Shown piece after piece: positions 51,720 through 62,234 of a stretch of DNA of 64,000 nucleotides (position 1 is its first letter; each line of letters opens with the position of its first letter). The position numbers and the translations under genes are program-made. This stretch comes from Senegalimassilia sp003474385 (GTDB lineage Bacteria > Actinomycetota > Coriobacteriia > Coriobacteriales > Eggerthellaceae). The notes below the pieces were generated by a model. That model worked only from the letters and a program-made list of their open reading frames with translations, was not told the origin of the DNA and did not search any database. The stretch covers positions 197,240 to 261,239 of the forward strand of contig NZ_QUCY01000001.1 of the NCBI RefSeq assembly GCF_003474385.1. The letters are read 5' to 3'.

Positions 51720-52027
51720 GAAACCGAGCGCTTCCTTCCCTTTTCCCTTTGCGCGGATATGGGATTGTAGCCCCATGGAGAGCTACAGCGGATGCGGAAG
51801 CTGGCCTTCAGATAACCCTCATGAACCGCCCATCGCGCGCACATCTGGATAACGCGAAAGCAGGAACCGACGCATCATGAGGAAAGCCGCCCGCGCCGGG
51901 CAAACGCCCGTCCGCCGCAGGTCTCCGCCCATTGTTTCGGCTTCGTTAATATACCGTTTCGAGGGAATTCCGAAACCTATAATGCAACCCGTTAACACAA
52001 CATTTCATCCGCTAGGAGGTTCACGCA
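51720..52027. promoter_or_regulatory. gdhA promoter region
   Basis: No gene. A clean -10 TATAAT lies at 51978-51983, 45 nt before the gdhA ATG. The inverted repeat GTTTCG/CGAAAC (51956-51976) covers the place of the -35 and may be an operator. AGGAGG just precedes the ATG. Confidence 0.55.
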
Positions 52028-53383
<1,356 letters not shown>

Positions 53384-53405
53384 GGGTCACAACCCATATC
53401 ACCGC

Positions 53406-53445
53406 AAAAAAAAGAAGCGACCCGATCGGGTCGCTTCTTTTTTTG
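53406..53445 (+). terminator. Strong intrinsic terminator after gdhA
   Basis: GAAGCGACCCGA and its complement form a perfect stem flanked by an A run and a run of seven T; it works in both directions. Confidence 0.93.
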
Positions 53446-53669
53446 GTTTTCACGAAGAGAAGGATGCGCGAACCGGGATGAAAGCGCCGTGAAGGCAATT
53501 CCGCAAATCACGCGAACGCGGCAACGAACACCCTACCGGATTCAGCGCACTATGGCTCGAAAGGGATAGTCGAACAGCGATAGCCGCTCGACCGCAGTCC
53601 CTCCCTGCAGGTATGCAACACCGAGCCGAAGTTACCCCGCCTATAAGGCATGCATCATCTCGGCGAACG
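53446..53669. other. Intergenic region between convergent gdhA and ribF
   Basis: No gene or hairpin with T tract beyond the gdhA terminator could be supported. Confidence 0.4.
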
Positions 53670-54593
53670 CTACAAGTTCTCGCGCACCCAATCGATGTTG
53701 GCCTGCACGGCGGCGATGAGCTCAGAGATATCGTCGAAAGCGCGCATCGGGCGGAGCCACTTCATGAACTCGACTTTCATGTACTGGCCGTAGATATCAC
53801 CGTCGAAGTCGAGGATATGGACCTCGCAGGTTGCCGTGGCGCGATCGGCGAAGGTTGCCGCAACGCCCACGTTCACCGCGGCCTTATAGCGCTTGCCATC
53901 AACGTGCGCATATGCCCCGTACACGCCATCGGAAAGCGGGCGCATCTGATCGGGAACCTCGAGATTCGCAGTACGGATGCCCATATCGGCACCCTCTCCG
54001 CGACCGGGGCGCACGATGCCCGTCATGAAATACGGGCGCCCGAGCAGATGATTCGCCTCGTCGAGCTTCCCGTCTGCCAAAAGCAAACGGATGCGCGTGG
54101 CGGTGATGGGGGCGCCGTCCTCGCTTTTCAGGTCATGCGCATGCACCTGCATGCCGTGACCATCGGCCCACGTGCGCAGCTCCGGCACCGCGCCGGCGGC
54201 TTTCGCGCCGAAATGGAAATCGAAACCCACGTGCAGATGTGCGGGAACACCGGTACCGAACGTGCGAACCAGGAATTCCTCGGGCGAGCTGGCCGCGAAC
54301 TCGCGCGTGAACGGAAGGGCGACCACCGCATCGACGCCGGTTTGCGCGAGCATCTCCAAGCGCTCCTCGTTCGACATGAGCTTGCGAAGACGCTGGGCAT
54401 GGAACATCTCGTCAGGATCGATGTCGAACGTGAGCGCGATGGACTTCCCGCCGTTTTCGCGCGCGGTATCCTGCGCGCACGACAAGAGGAACCGATGGCC
54501 CCGATGCACGCCATCGAACACGCCGAACGCGCACGAGGCGCCTTGGAAAAACCCGCGATCGAACGTTTCGTCGGCTTTAAAGATCTGCGCCAC
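53670..54593 (-). CDS. ribF: Bifunctional riboflavin kinase / FAD synthetase
   Basis: Phosphorylates riboflavin to FMN and adenylates it to FAD. 307 residues: adenylyltransferase domain with FGVFDGVHRGHRFLL near 18, and the flavokinase domain (DGVYGAYAHVDGKRYKAAVNVG near 205). GTG 54593 gives the expected N-terminus and has GGGGTG upstream; it overlaps the end of truB by 17 bp. truB-ribF pairing is standard. Confidence 0.95.
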   Translation of the reverse strand: MAQIFKADETFDRGFFQGASCAFGVFDGVHRGHRFLLSCAQDTARENGGKSIALTFDIDPDEMFHAQRLRKLMSNEERLEMLAQTGVDAVVALPFTREFAASSPEEFLVRTFGTGVPAHLHVGFDFHFGAKAAGAVPELRTWADGHGMQVHAHDLKSEDGAPITATRIRLLLADGKLDEANHLLGRPYFMTGIVRPGRGEGADMGIRTANLEVPDQMRPLSDGVYGAYAHVDGKRYKAAVNVGVAATFADRATATCEVHILDFDGDIYGQYMKVEFMKWLRPMRAFDDISELIAAVQANIDWVRENL

Positions 54594-55590
54594 GAAGCAC
54601 CCCCGTTTGGAACACGCAGCATGCCTTGAAAATTGCACGCTTGCTGTCGTACTGATACAAGGCCACAACCTTGTTTTGACTGATGACCGCGATTACCTCG
54701 CCCTCTTGCGGGGCTTGTGCGCTTTCACGCACGCCGGCGGTGCAAGCGCACATCTCGGCCTGCGCCGTGGTACGCCTGCGCTCGAACAGCTGGCAATCGG
54801 CCGCACGGAGCGCATTGCCGTTGCCCACGGCCTGGGCGGCTGCGCCCTCCACGTAAGCGAAGCGGACGCCCAGCAACCGCACCGGGTCCAAGGCGGCACG
54901 CAGCTTGAGCTCCTCAAGCGCCTCAAGAGGCACACACTCATCAAGCGTAAGGCCGCCGACCTCCAGACGCCTGAGCGCAGCCAGATGAGCCGGACACCCG
55001 ATTTTGTGGCCCAGATCACGCGCCAATGCGCGGATATAGGTGCCCTTCGAAACGCGGAATTCGACATCCCACTCGGGAAGCTGCTCCCCCACGCCCGGAC
55101 GAACGGCGATGAGCTTCGCCGAGTACACCTCGATGTCGCGCGGGGAAAGCTCGATGATATGGCCTTCGCGCGCAGCCTCGTAGGACTTCTTCCCGTTCAC
55201 CTTGATGGCGGAATATGCCGGCGGCATCTGCTTCTGCGGCCCGAGCATCTGCTCGACGGCCTGCTCCGCAAAGCCACGGTCACCGGCTTCCACCGGCGCT
55301 TCACCGGTACGCGTGACCGTACCCTCGCAATCGTCGGTATCGGTTCCCACGCCGAACGCGATGGTTGCCCGATACGCTTTGTCGTGCCCGGTAAGATAAG
55401 CGCCCAACCTAGTGGCGGGGCCGATGCAGATGGGTAGCACGCCGCTTGCCAGCGGATCGAGCGTGCCCGTATGGCCGACGCGCTTCTCGCCGAAGATGCG
55501 ACGGCAGCGATTGACCACGTCATGGGACGTCATGCCGCTGGGCTTGTCGACGCCGACTACCAGCGACAGCCCCGATTCTCCTCGCTTCAC
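54577..55590 (-). CDS. truB: tRNA pseudouridine-55 synthase
   Basis: Makes pseudouridine 55 in tRNAs. 337 residues: VVGVDKPSGMTSHDVVN near 12, catalytic Asp in VGHTGTLDPLASGVLP near 38, GTYIRALARDLG near 185, and a C-terminal PUA-like part. GTG 55590 overlaps the upstream phosphoesterase stop as GTGA; the frame extends to a GTG at 55599. Confidence 0.96.
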   Translation of the reverse strand: MKRGESGLSLVVGVDKPSGMTSHDVVNRCRRIFGEKRVGHTGTLDPLASGVLPICIGPATRLGAYLTGHDKAYRATIAFGVGTDTDDCEGTVTRTGEAPVEAGDRGFAEQAVEQMLGPQKQMPPAYSAIKVNGKKSYEAAREGHIIELSPRDIEVYSAKLIAVRPGVGEQLPEWDVEFRVSKGTYIRALARDLGHKIGCPAHLAALRRLEVGGLTLDECVPLEALEELKLRAALDPVRLLGVRFAYVEGAAAQAVGNGNALRAADCQLFERRRTTAQAEMCACTAGVRESAQAPQEGEVIAVISQNKVVALYQYDSKRAIFKACCVFQTGVLRGADL

Positions 55591-56585
55591 CTGGCGCACA
55601 CCGCCTCTTGCAGCGCGGCACGCACCTGATCGACGGCTTCCTGCATGCTGCCATGCATGGTGAAGCCTGCCGCGGCAACGTGCCCGCCGCCGCCGAAGCC
55701 GCGAGCGATGGCGGACACATCGGTATCGTCTTTCGCGCGAAGGCTGCCTCGGATGCAGTCCTCGTGCTGGCGAAGCATGCAGGCGACGTTGACGCCGGCG
55801 ATGGAACGCAGCGCGTTTATGACCGGCTCGGCATCCGATTTCACGGCTTTGAAACGGGCGAAATCCGCAAGCGTAAGGTAGCTGATGGCGAACCCTTCCC
55901 GCTCATGGAACTCCGCGCGCGAGACCGCCTGGGCTTCAAGCTGCATGGAGGCAAGCGTGCGGTTCTGGAATACCGCTCGCGAAATGGATGCCGGATCGGC
56001 GCCCTCCTCGACCATCTGGGATGCGAGCCGCATGCAGCGGGCATCGGTGTTCTGATACTGGAAGCGACCGGTATCGGTGACCAGGCCTGTGTAGCAGCAC
56101 GTGACCAGATCGCCGGAACGCGAGACGCCGAGCATCCCCGAAAGCTCCCAGATGAGCAAGGTGGTGGAAGCAGCATCGGGGTCTACGTAGGCCAGTTCGC
56201 ACATACGCTCGTCGACCGCATGGTGGTCGATGGTAAACGAGGCCTGCGCGCGATCGAGGAGGCTGCACGCCGCCTGGCCGATGCGCTCGCGCGTGGGGAC
56301 GTCCACGCCGACGAAGGCGCCGACAGGGCCATCATACACGCACGCCGGCACCATATCGGCGGCACCCGGCAGCAGATGCAACAGGTTCTCCTCGATGGGC
56401 TCGTCCTTGACCAGCACGCAGGTCACGCGCTTGCCGAGCTGGCGCAACGCGGCGGCAAGGCCGAGCTGGGAGCCCAGGCAGTCGCCATCGGGGCTAACGT
56501 GGCCGCAGATGACGAAGTCATCGAGCGGACGCAAGGCATCGGCAAGCTGTTCGAGCGTGCAGTTCGTTTGAGGGGTTACGGTCAT
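55587..56585 (-). CDS. nrnA: DHH-family oligoribonuclease / pAp phosphatase
   Basis: NrnA-type phosphoesterase that degrades nanoRNA and pAp. 332 residues: metal motifs GHVSPDGDCLGSQ near 30, VDVPTRER near 88 and FTIDHHAVDERM near 110 (DHH), and the DHHA1 signature GFGGGGHVAAAGF near 305. ATG 56585 with GGGGGGA upstream. Located between rbfA and truB as in most Gram-positive rimP-nusA operons. Confidence 0.93.
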   Translation of the reverse strand: MTVTPQTNCTLEQLADALRPLDDFVICGHVSPDGDCLGSQLGLAAALRQLGKRVTCVLVKDEPIEENLLHLLPGAADMVPACVYDGPVGAFVGVDVPTRERIGQAACSLLDRAQASFTIDHHAVDERMCELAYVDPDAASTTLLIWELSGMLGVSRSGDLVTCCYTGLVTDTGRFQYQNTDARCMRLASQMVEEGADPASISRAVFQNRTLASMQLEAQAVSRAEFHEREGFAISYLTLADFARFKAVKSDAEPVINALRSIAGVNVACMLRQHEDCIRGSLRAKDDTDVSAIARGFGGGGHVAAAGFTMHGSMQEAVDQVRAALQEAVCAR

Positions 56586-56601
56586 AGCGGCAATCCCCCC
56601 G

Positions 56602-57012
56602 CTATTCCTGATCGGTTTCTTCAGCTGCTTCGATGGCCTCGCGCTCGGCGGTGATGGCGGCCGATTCGCGATTGCGCTCGGCGTCGCGCTCGAGGGCGGA
56701 TGCGATGCGCTCGGCCTCATCCACGGATTTATCCAGGATAAAGCGAAGCGCAGGCGCCACACGCCAGGAAAGCTGACGCGCCATGAGCGAGCGGATGCGG
56801 CCCGAGGCCTTCTCGAAGGCTTCGGCGACTTCCTCGTACTCGCCGCGATCGGCGGTGTAGAAAACGTCGCAGACGCTGCGGTCGTAGCTGACCTCGCAGC
56901 CCGTGATGGTGACCAGCGACAGGCGCGGGTCGGAGATCTCGAAGAGCAGGATGGACGCGATGACCTCGCGCGCCTGCTGATTGACTTTACGGTTGGTGGA
57001 ACCTTGCTTCAT
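56602..57012 (-). CDS. rbfA: Ribosome-binding factor A
   Basis: Small KH-fold protein that matures the 30S subunit. 136 residues: RKVNQQAREVIASILLFEISDPRLSL at the start region, the KH turn (YDRSVCDVFYTADRGEYEEV) and the ALRFILDKSVDEAERI helix. The Glu/Ala-rich tail is longer than usual. Preceded by a long structured leader after infB. Confidence 0.94.
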   Translation of the reverse strand: MKQGSTNRKVNQQAREVIASILLFEISDPRLSLVTITGCEVSYDRSVCDVFYTADRGEYEEVAEAFEKASGRIRSLMARQLSWRVAPALRFILDKSVDEAERIASALERDAERNRESAAITAEREAIEAAEETDQE

Positions 57013-57078
57013 AGATACAGCTCCTCTGAAGGGTCAGGTTTGGATACATGAAGTATAGGGCACCTCGAAGGTAGCGAG

Positions 57079-57178
57079 AAGGGCCCCGGCCTCGAATCCG
57101 CTCCGCCACCGCAAGACCCGTGCATACGGGAACGTACCTTGCGGCGCTGGGAGCCGGATCGAATGCCGGAGCCCTTTC
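57079..57178 (-). ncRNA. Long structured hairpin between infB and rbfA
   Basis: Outer arms AAGGGCTCCGGC and GCCGGGGCCCTT (one G-U pair) enclose nested stems: GCTCC/GGAGC, GCCGCAAG/CTTGCGG and CCCGT/ACGGG. About 100 nt fold into one branched rod. It ends in CCCTTCTC rather than a T run, so it may be a processing or stability element. It is built like the gap-pgk element. Confidence 0.55.
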
Positions 57179-57218
57179 AAATGCCGAGCCCGCCGCCCAT
57201 GCGGGCGGCTAACGTTGA

Positions 57219-59963
57219 TTACTCGGTGCGCTCGACTTCCTTGATGGTGTAGCCCTCAATGGTGTCGCCGACCTTGAGGTCCTGGTAACCGGCAATGCCG
57301 ATGCCGCACTCATAACCCTGCTTGACGGCCTTCACGTCGTCCTTGAAGCGCTTCAAGGATGCAAGCTCGCCCTCGAAGATGACGGTGCCTTCGCGCACGA
57401 GGCGGATCTTGTCGTCGCGGTGCAGCTCGCCGTCGGTGATGTAGCAACCGGCGATGGTGCCAACCTTCGGGACCTTGAAGGTCTCGCGAACCTCGGCGGT
57501 ACCGGTGTCCTCCTCGACGATCTCGGGCTTGAGCAGACCCACGCGGGCCGCATTGATGTCCTCGATCGCCTGGTAGATGACGCGGTACAGGCGGATATCG
57601 ACCTTCTCCTTCTCGGCCTGCTGCTTGGACTTGCCGGTCGGGCGCACGTTGAAGCCGATGATGATGGCGTCGGAGGCTGCAGCCAGCGTGACGTCGGTCT
57701 CGGTGATGCCGCCGACCGCGGAGTGCACGATGTTGATCTTGACCTCGGACTGGTCCATCTTGTTGAACGCGTCGCGCAGCGCCTCGATGGAGCCCTGCAC
57801 GTCGGCCTTCACGATAAGGTTCAGGTCGGTCTGCTTGCCCTCCTCGATGCGGTTGAACAGGTCGTCCAGGTTCATGTGCGACTTGGTCTCCTGCTCGGCC
57901 AAGCGTGCACGCAGCGCGCGCTCCTCGGCCAGCTTGCGGGCATCGCGCTCGTCCTCGAACACGCGGAACTCGTCGCCGGCGACCGGGACGCTGTTCAGGC
58001 CCAGGATCTCGACCGGGTAGGAAGGCGCAGCGCCCTCGACATGCTGACCGCGCGGGTCGACCAGCGCACGGACGCGTCCGTAGGACGTGCCGGCGACGAC
58101 GGTGTCGCCCGGATGCAGCGTGCCGCGCTGCACGAGCACGGTGGCCACAGGGCCGCGGCCCTTGTCGAGGTTGGCCTCGATGACGAAGCCGGAGGCCAGC
58201 GCATCGGGGTTAGCGCGAAGCTCGAGCACGTCGGCCTGCAGCAGGATGGTCTCGAGCAGGTCGTCGATGTGCAGCTTCTTCTTCGCCGAAACGTTGACGA
58301 ACATGTTCTGTCCGCCCCAGTCCTCGGGGATGACGCCGTACTCGACGAGCTCCTGGCGCACGCGGTCGGGGTTGGCGCCGGGCTTGTCGATCTTGTTGAC
58401 GGCCACCACGATCGGCACGTTTGCGGCCTTGGCGTGGTTGATGGCCTCGATGGTCTGCGGCATGACGCCGTCGTCGGAGGCGACGACCAGGACGATGACG
58501 TCGGTCACCTGGGCACCGCGGGCGCGCATGGCCGTGAAGGCCTCGTGACCGGGCGTGTCGATGAAGGTGATCTGGCGATCGCCGATGCGCACGACCGAGG
58601 CGCCGATGTGCTGCGTGATGCCGCCGGCCTCGCCCTCGGCGACGCCGGTGTGGCGGATGGCGTCGAGCAGCGACGTCTTGCCGTGGTCGACGTGACCCAT
58701 GACGGTAACGACGGGCGGACGCGGCTTGAGGTCCTCGTCGCTATCGTGGTAGACGATGGCAAACTCCTCTTCGGGGGACACGACGCGAACCTTGCGGCCC
58801 ATGTCGTCGGCGATGAGCTCGACGAGCTCGTCGGACATGGACTGCGTGAGCGTGAGCACCTGGCCGAGCATGAACAGGCGCTTGATGACGTCGTTGGGCT
58901 GCACGCCGAGAAGCTCGGCGAACTTGGCCACGGTGGAACCCTGCGGGATCTCGACGACGGAATCGTCGAGCACGAGGCTGGGATCGAGGCCGCGCTCGAT
59001 GGCCTCCATCTCCATGCGCTCGCGGGCCTCGGCCTCGCGCTTCTGCTTGCGCTTCTTACGACGGCCCTCGCCCTCATGGGAGTTGGCGGCGGCGACGGCG
59101 GCACGCGCCTCGGCGAGCACCTTGTCGCGCTGCAGCTCCTCGGCCTTCACGGCCATCTGGGCGTAACGGTCCTCGCCCGATGCCTGCTGCTCGAGCTCGG
59201 GCACGTGCTGCTCGACGTGCATGCCCTTCTTGCCGTGCTTGCGGGCGCCACGCTGCTGCTTGTTGGCATCGGCGCCGCGGGCGGGCTGCTCGGCCTTCTG
59301 CTTCTCGATGCGCTGCTTCTCGGACTCGATCTGGGAGAGCAGGCTGTCGAAGCTGGACTTGCGGGCGCCGAGCACCGGCGCCTGGCGCTTGGGGGCCGCG
59401 GCTGCGGGCTTGTGGGCCGAGCCCTTGGAGTTGCGGTTGCGCAGGGCCTCTTCGACGGCCTGCTTCTTGGCGACTTCCTTGGCCATGGCGGCGGCGCGGG
59501 CACGAGCCTTGCGCTCGGCGGCCTCGCGGGCCACGCGCTCCTTCTCGGATTCGATCTGGCTTGCCAGGCTCTCGAAGGGATTGTTGGTCACCTTCTTTGC
59601 CTGCGGCTTGACGGCGGCGGGCTTGGCTGCAAAGCCGCCCTCCTCGGCGCGCTTGGCGCGCTCGGCCTCGCGGGCCGCGCGCTCCTGCTCGACGGCCTCG
59701 CGACGGGCACGCTCGGCTTCGGCCTGCTGGCGCTTGGCCTCGGCGCGCTCCTCGGCGAGCTGCTTGGCCTCCTCGGCCGGAAGCTCGCCTGCGCGCTCCT
59801 TGATCTCAGGGGACAGGTTCTGGCGAACCTTCTCCACATCGGACTCAGCCAGCATGCTGGCATGGCTTTTCGCGGTGATCTTCATTTCGTGGAGCTTATC
59901 GAGCATGTCCTTGCTGGACATGTTGAACTCCTTCGCCAACTCATGTACTCGCATGCTGGCCAT
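57219..59963 (-). CDS. infB: Translation initiation factor IF-2
   Basis: GTPase that brings fMet-tRNA to the 30S subunit. 914 residues: IF2-N helix domain (VHELAKEFNMSSKDMLDKL) at the start, a long Ala/Arg/Glu/Lys-rich linker (about 60-310, coiled-coil-like), a second IF2-N (STVAKFAELLGVQPNDVIKRLF near 345), then the G domain: VMGHVDHGKTSLLD near 420, DTPGHEAF near 467 and NKIDKPGA near 520. C-terminal domains 3 and 4 are present. ATG 59963 fits the conserved MRVHELAKE start (here MASMRVHELAKE). Confidence 0.97.
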   Translation of the reverse strand: MASMRVHELAKEFNMSSKDMLDKLHEMKITAKSHASMLAESDVEKVRQNLSPEIKERAGELPAEEAKQLAEERAEAKRQQAEAERARREAVEQERAAREAERAKRAEEGGFAAKPAAVKPQAKKVTNNPFESLASQIESEKERVAREAAERKARARAAAMAKEVAKKQAVEEALRNRNSKGSAHKPAAAAPKRQAPVLGARKSSFDSLLSQIESEKQRIEKQKAEQPARGADANKQQRGARKHGKKGMHVEQHVPELEQQASGEDRYAQMAVKAEELQRDKVLAEARAAVAAANSHEGEGRRKKRKQKREAEARERMEMEAIERGLDPSLVLDDSVVEIPQGSTVAKFAELLGVQPNDVIKRLFMLGQVLTLTQSMSDELVELIADDMGRKVRVVSPEEEFAIVYHDSDEDLKPRPPVVTVMGHVDHGKTSLLDAIRHTGVAEGEAGGITQHIGASVVRIGDRQITFIDTPGHEAFTAMRARGAQVTDVIVLVVASDDGVMPQTIEAINHAKAANVPIVVAVNKIDKPGANPDRVRQELVEYGVIPEDWGGQNMFVNVSAKKKLHIDDLLETILLQADVLELRANPDALASGFVIEANLDKGRGPVATVLVQRGTLHPGDTVVAGTSYGRVRALVDPRGQHVEGAAPSYPVEILGLNSVPVAGDEFRVFEDERDARKLAEERALRARLAEQETKSHMNLDDLFNRIEEGKQTDLNLIVKADVQGSIEALRDAFNKMDQSEVKINIVHSAVGGITETDVTLAAASDAIIIGFNVRPTGKSKQQAEKEKVDIRLYRVIYQAIEDINAARVGLLKPEIVEEDTGTAEVRETFKVPKVGTIAGCYITDGELHRDDKIRLVREGTVIFEGELASLKRFKDDVKAVKQGYECGIGIAGYQDLKVGDTIEGYTIKEVERTE

Positions 59964-59974
59964 ATACCACTCCT

Positions 59975-60268
59975 CTACATTTCCCTCGCATCGCGCGCGT
60001 GCGCGGCGATATCGGCGGCGATCCGGTCGTAATCATCGCTGCCGAGCGTCGCCTTAAGCGCTCGGTCGAGCTTGTTCCTCTTGCACGCGGCTGCGAAGCA
60101 ATCCGCGGAGCACACATAGGCGCCCCTACCCGGTGCGCGGCCGGTGGCATCGAACGCAACGGCCCCCTCAGGGGTGCGTACGATGCGCAACAGGCCCGTT
60201 TTGTCGGCCTGCGCGCCGCAGGCGATGCAGCTGCGTTGTCGTTTGCCCGTGTTGGTTGCCGTTGCCAT
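59975..60268 (-). CDS. ylxR: YlxR/RnpM RNA-binding protein
   Basis: Small DUF448 protein, recently tied to RNase P modulation in Bacillus. 97 residues with the family signature RSCIACGAQADKTGLLRIVR and GRAPGRGAYVCSADC; Cys pairs may hold zinc. Sits between nusA (10 bp) and infB (11 bp), its standard place. Confidence 0.93.
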   Translation of the reverse strand: MATATNTGKRQRSCIACGAQADKTGLLRIVRTPEGAVAFDATGRAPGRGAYVCSADCFAAACKRNKLDRALKATLGSDDYDRIAADIAAHARDAREM

Positions 60269-60277
60269 ATGTGACGC

Positions 60278-61492
60278 CTACTCCTCGTCCAGGCCGTCGT
60301 GGATGCCGCAGAAGCAGCTGTCGGGACGGGCATGGTTGCGGCAGCGGACGCCGTTTTCGTCAACGTAAGCGCACAGCTCCTCCTCGTCCTCGAGGTCATC
60401 CTCGTCGATGAGCATGTTCTCGGTCTTAGGAAGCGGGGCGCCGGTGAAGCTGGCGGACTTGATGTCGATGTGCCAACCGGTCAGGCGCGCGGCCAGGCGG
60501 GCGTTCTGGCCCTCCTTGCCGATGGCCAGCGACAGCTGGTCGTCGGGCACGATGACGGTTGCGTAGTTGTTCTCCTCGTCGACCAGGACGCGATCGACCT
60601 TGGCCGGGGAAAGGGCGTTTGCCACGTAGCGGGCCGGGTCCTCATCCCACTGGATGACGTCGACGCGCTCGTTGCGCAGCTCCTCGACGACCATGCGCAC
60701 GCGGCTGCCCTTGGGGCCGACGCAGGCGCCCACGGGATCGAGGTTATGTTCGCGGGAGGTGACGGCGACCTTGGAGCGGGCGCCGGGCTCGCGGGCGATG
60801 GACTTGATCTCGACCAGGCCGTCGTAGATCTCGGGAACCTCGATCTCGAACAGGCGGCGGATAAGGTCGGGGTGCGTGCGGGACACGACGATGGCCGGGC
60901 GGGCCTGCTCGCCGCGCATGCGCGGGGCGTCCGAACCGGGATCGCGGACCTCGATGATGAGCACCTTCAGGCGCTGGTTGTGGCGATAGTGCTCGCCGGC
61001 AGGGCGCTCGTTGCGCTCGCCGGGATAGCGCTTCACGTCGTAATGCGGAAGCTCCGCCTCGACGCCGTCGCGGATCTTGATGATGGTGAAATCGGGCGTG
61101 CCCTGCAGCACGGTGCCGGTGACCAGGTCGCCGACGCGGCCGGCGAACTCCTCGTAGATGGACTGACGACCGGCCTCGCGAACGATGGAGCTGATGACGC
61201 TCTTGGCGTTCTGCGCAGCGATACGGCTGACGTCGGCTGGGGTGACGTCACGCTCCTCGAACTCGGAGTACTCGCCGGTCTCCTCGTCGGGATCGCCGAC
61301 CGGGACCAGCTCGTAGACGTAGATCTTGCCCGTCTGGCGGTCGATGGTCACTCGAGCGTCCCACTCGAGGTCGAGGATATGCTGATAGCTTTTGGCCAGG
61401 GAGGCTTCCAAGCGGTCGATCAGATAGAGCTCGTCGATCTTGCGCTCATGGGCCAAGGCCTGCAAAGCCTCGATCAACTCAGAACTTGCCAC
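60278..61492 (-). CDS. nusA: Transcription factor NusA with C-terminal zinc-finger-like tail
   Basis: RNA polymerase-associated pausing, termination and antitermination factor. 404 residues: N-terminal polymerase-binding domain, S1 domain (GDLVTGTVLQGTPDF near 135), KH1 (DPVGACVGPKGSRVRMVVEEL near 260) and KH2 (LAIGKEGQNARLAARLTGW near 335). Beyond KH2 lies an acidic linker and then C374, C384, H387, C393, C395 and H398, matching C-x9-C-x10-C-x2-H mini zinc fingers seen as appendages in other proteins. Most actinobacterial NusA proteins end near KH2. ATG 61492, after GGAAAG. Confidence 0.95.
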   Translation of the reverse strand: MASSELIEALQALAHERKIDELYLIDRLEASLAKSYQHILDLEWDARVTIDRQTGKIYVYELVPVGDPDEETGEYSEFEERDVTPADVSRIAAQNAKSVISSIVREAGRQSIYEEFAGRVGDLVTGTVLQGTPDFTIIKIRDGVEAELPHYDVKRYPGERNERPAGEHYRHNQRLKVLIIEVRDPGSDAPRMRGEQARPAIVVSRTHPDLIRRLFEIEVPEIYDGLVEIKSIAREPGARSKVAVTSREHNLDPVGACVGPKGSRVRMVVEELRNERVDVIQWDEDPARYVANALSPAKVDRVLVDEENNYATVIVPDDQLSLAIGKEGQNARLAARLTGWHIDIKSASFTGAPLPKTENMLIDEDDLEDEEELCAYVDENGVRCRNHARPDSCFCGIHDGLDEE

Positions 61493-61523
61493 GTTTTAGC
61501 TTCCTTTCTCCAAACAGCCCCGG

Positions 61524-62000
61524 CTAGGAGCTGAAATCCACGATGCCCTTCAGGTGGGCGCGTTTCATCTGATCGATCGGCAGGACGGCCTGCTGGCCGT
61601 CGACGTCCATGACGACGTTGCCGTCATGGGCCGAAACGATCGTGCCGGTGAAGTTGCTGCGCCCGTCGATGGGATGGGCGAGCTTCACGACGGCCTGCTG
61701 ACCGGCGTAACGCGCGAAATGCTGCTCCGTGCGCAACGGGCGGTCGATGCCCGGCGAGGACACCTCCAGGGTGTAGGCTCCGGGGAACGGGTCGAGCGCA
61801 TCCATGATGTCGTTGATCCATACCTGCGCTTTCGCCAGCTCATCGAAGCTCACGCCCTCGGGCGTGTCTATGAACACGCGAATAGTAGGCGCCTTTTTGG
61901 CGCCTACGACCTGCACGGTCACGATCTCAACGCCTTCGGACGCCGCACGGGGCTCCAGCGCGTCAAGCAGCTCGGTTTCCTTCTTGCTGAGCACGCTCAT
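61524..62000 (-). CDS. rimP: Ribosome maturation factor RimP
   Basis: 30S assembly factor. 158 residues: LDALEPRAASEGVEIVTVQV in the N-terminal alpha/beta domain, the family motif YTLEVSSPGIDRPL near 83, and the SH3-like C-terminal domain (FTGTIVSAHDGNVVM). ATG 62000 follows AAAGGAG. Its coding strand contains a perfect 9-bp hairpin at 61885-61907. It heads rimP-nusA-ylxR-infB-rbfA. Confidence 0.95.
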   Translation of the reverse strand: MSVLSKKETELLDALEPRAASEGVEIVTVQVVGAKKAPTIRVFIDTPEGVSFDELAKAQVWINDIMDALDPFPGAYTLEVSSPGIDRPLRTEQHFARYAGQQAVVKLAHPIDGRSNFTGTIVSAHDGNVVMDVDGQQAVLPIDQMKRAHLKGIVDFSS

Positions 62001-62026
62001 AAGCTCCTTTCTGTGCCCTAACATAC

Positions 62027-62050
62027 AAAAAAGCGGGTAAAAACCCACTT
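62027..62050 (-). terminator. Terminator-like hairpin in the rimP leader
   Basis: Minus strand: AAGTGGGT, TTTT, ACCCGCTT then TTTTTT; ends about 27 nt before the rimP ATG. Because it is upstream of the operon it could act as an attenuator. Confidence 0.65.
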
Positions 62051-62234
62051 TCCGTCTGCGAAAGTATGGTGCGCGCCGTCGCGCGCTTGCTGCAATGCAA
62101 AACTTTTATACCATACGGAAGATCGATTTACCAGCACCGGCGCCCTCAGACGCAAGTTCACCATAATCATGCAACCTTGCGAAACCAAGCGTATCGCGTC
62201 GTCTTCATATGCGGATACGACCCGGTTTTGGGCA

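Noticed and set aside
57420..60032. Plus-strand open frame of 870 codons opposite infB
   Set aside because: Shadow of infB, Leu/Gly/Ala-rich without domain motifs.
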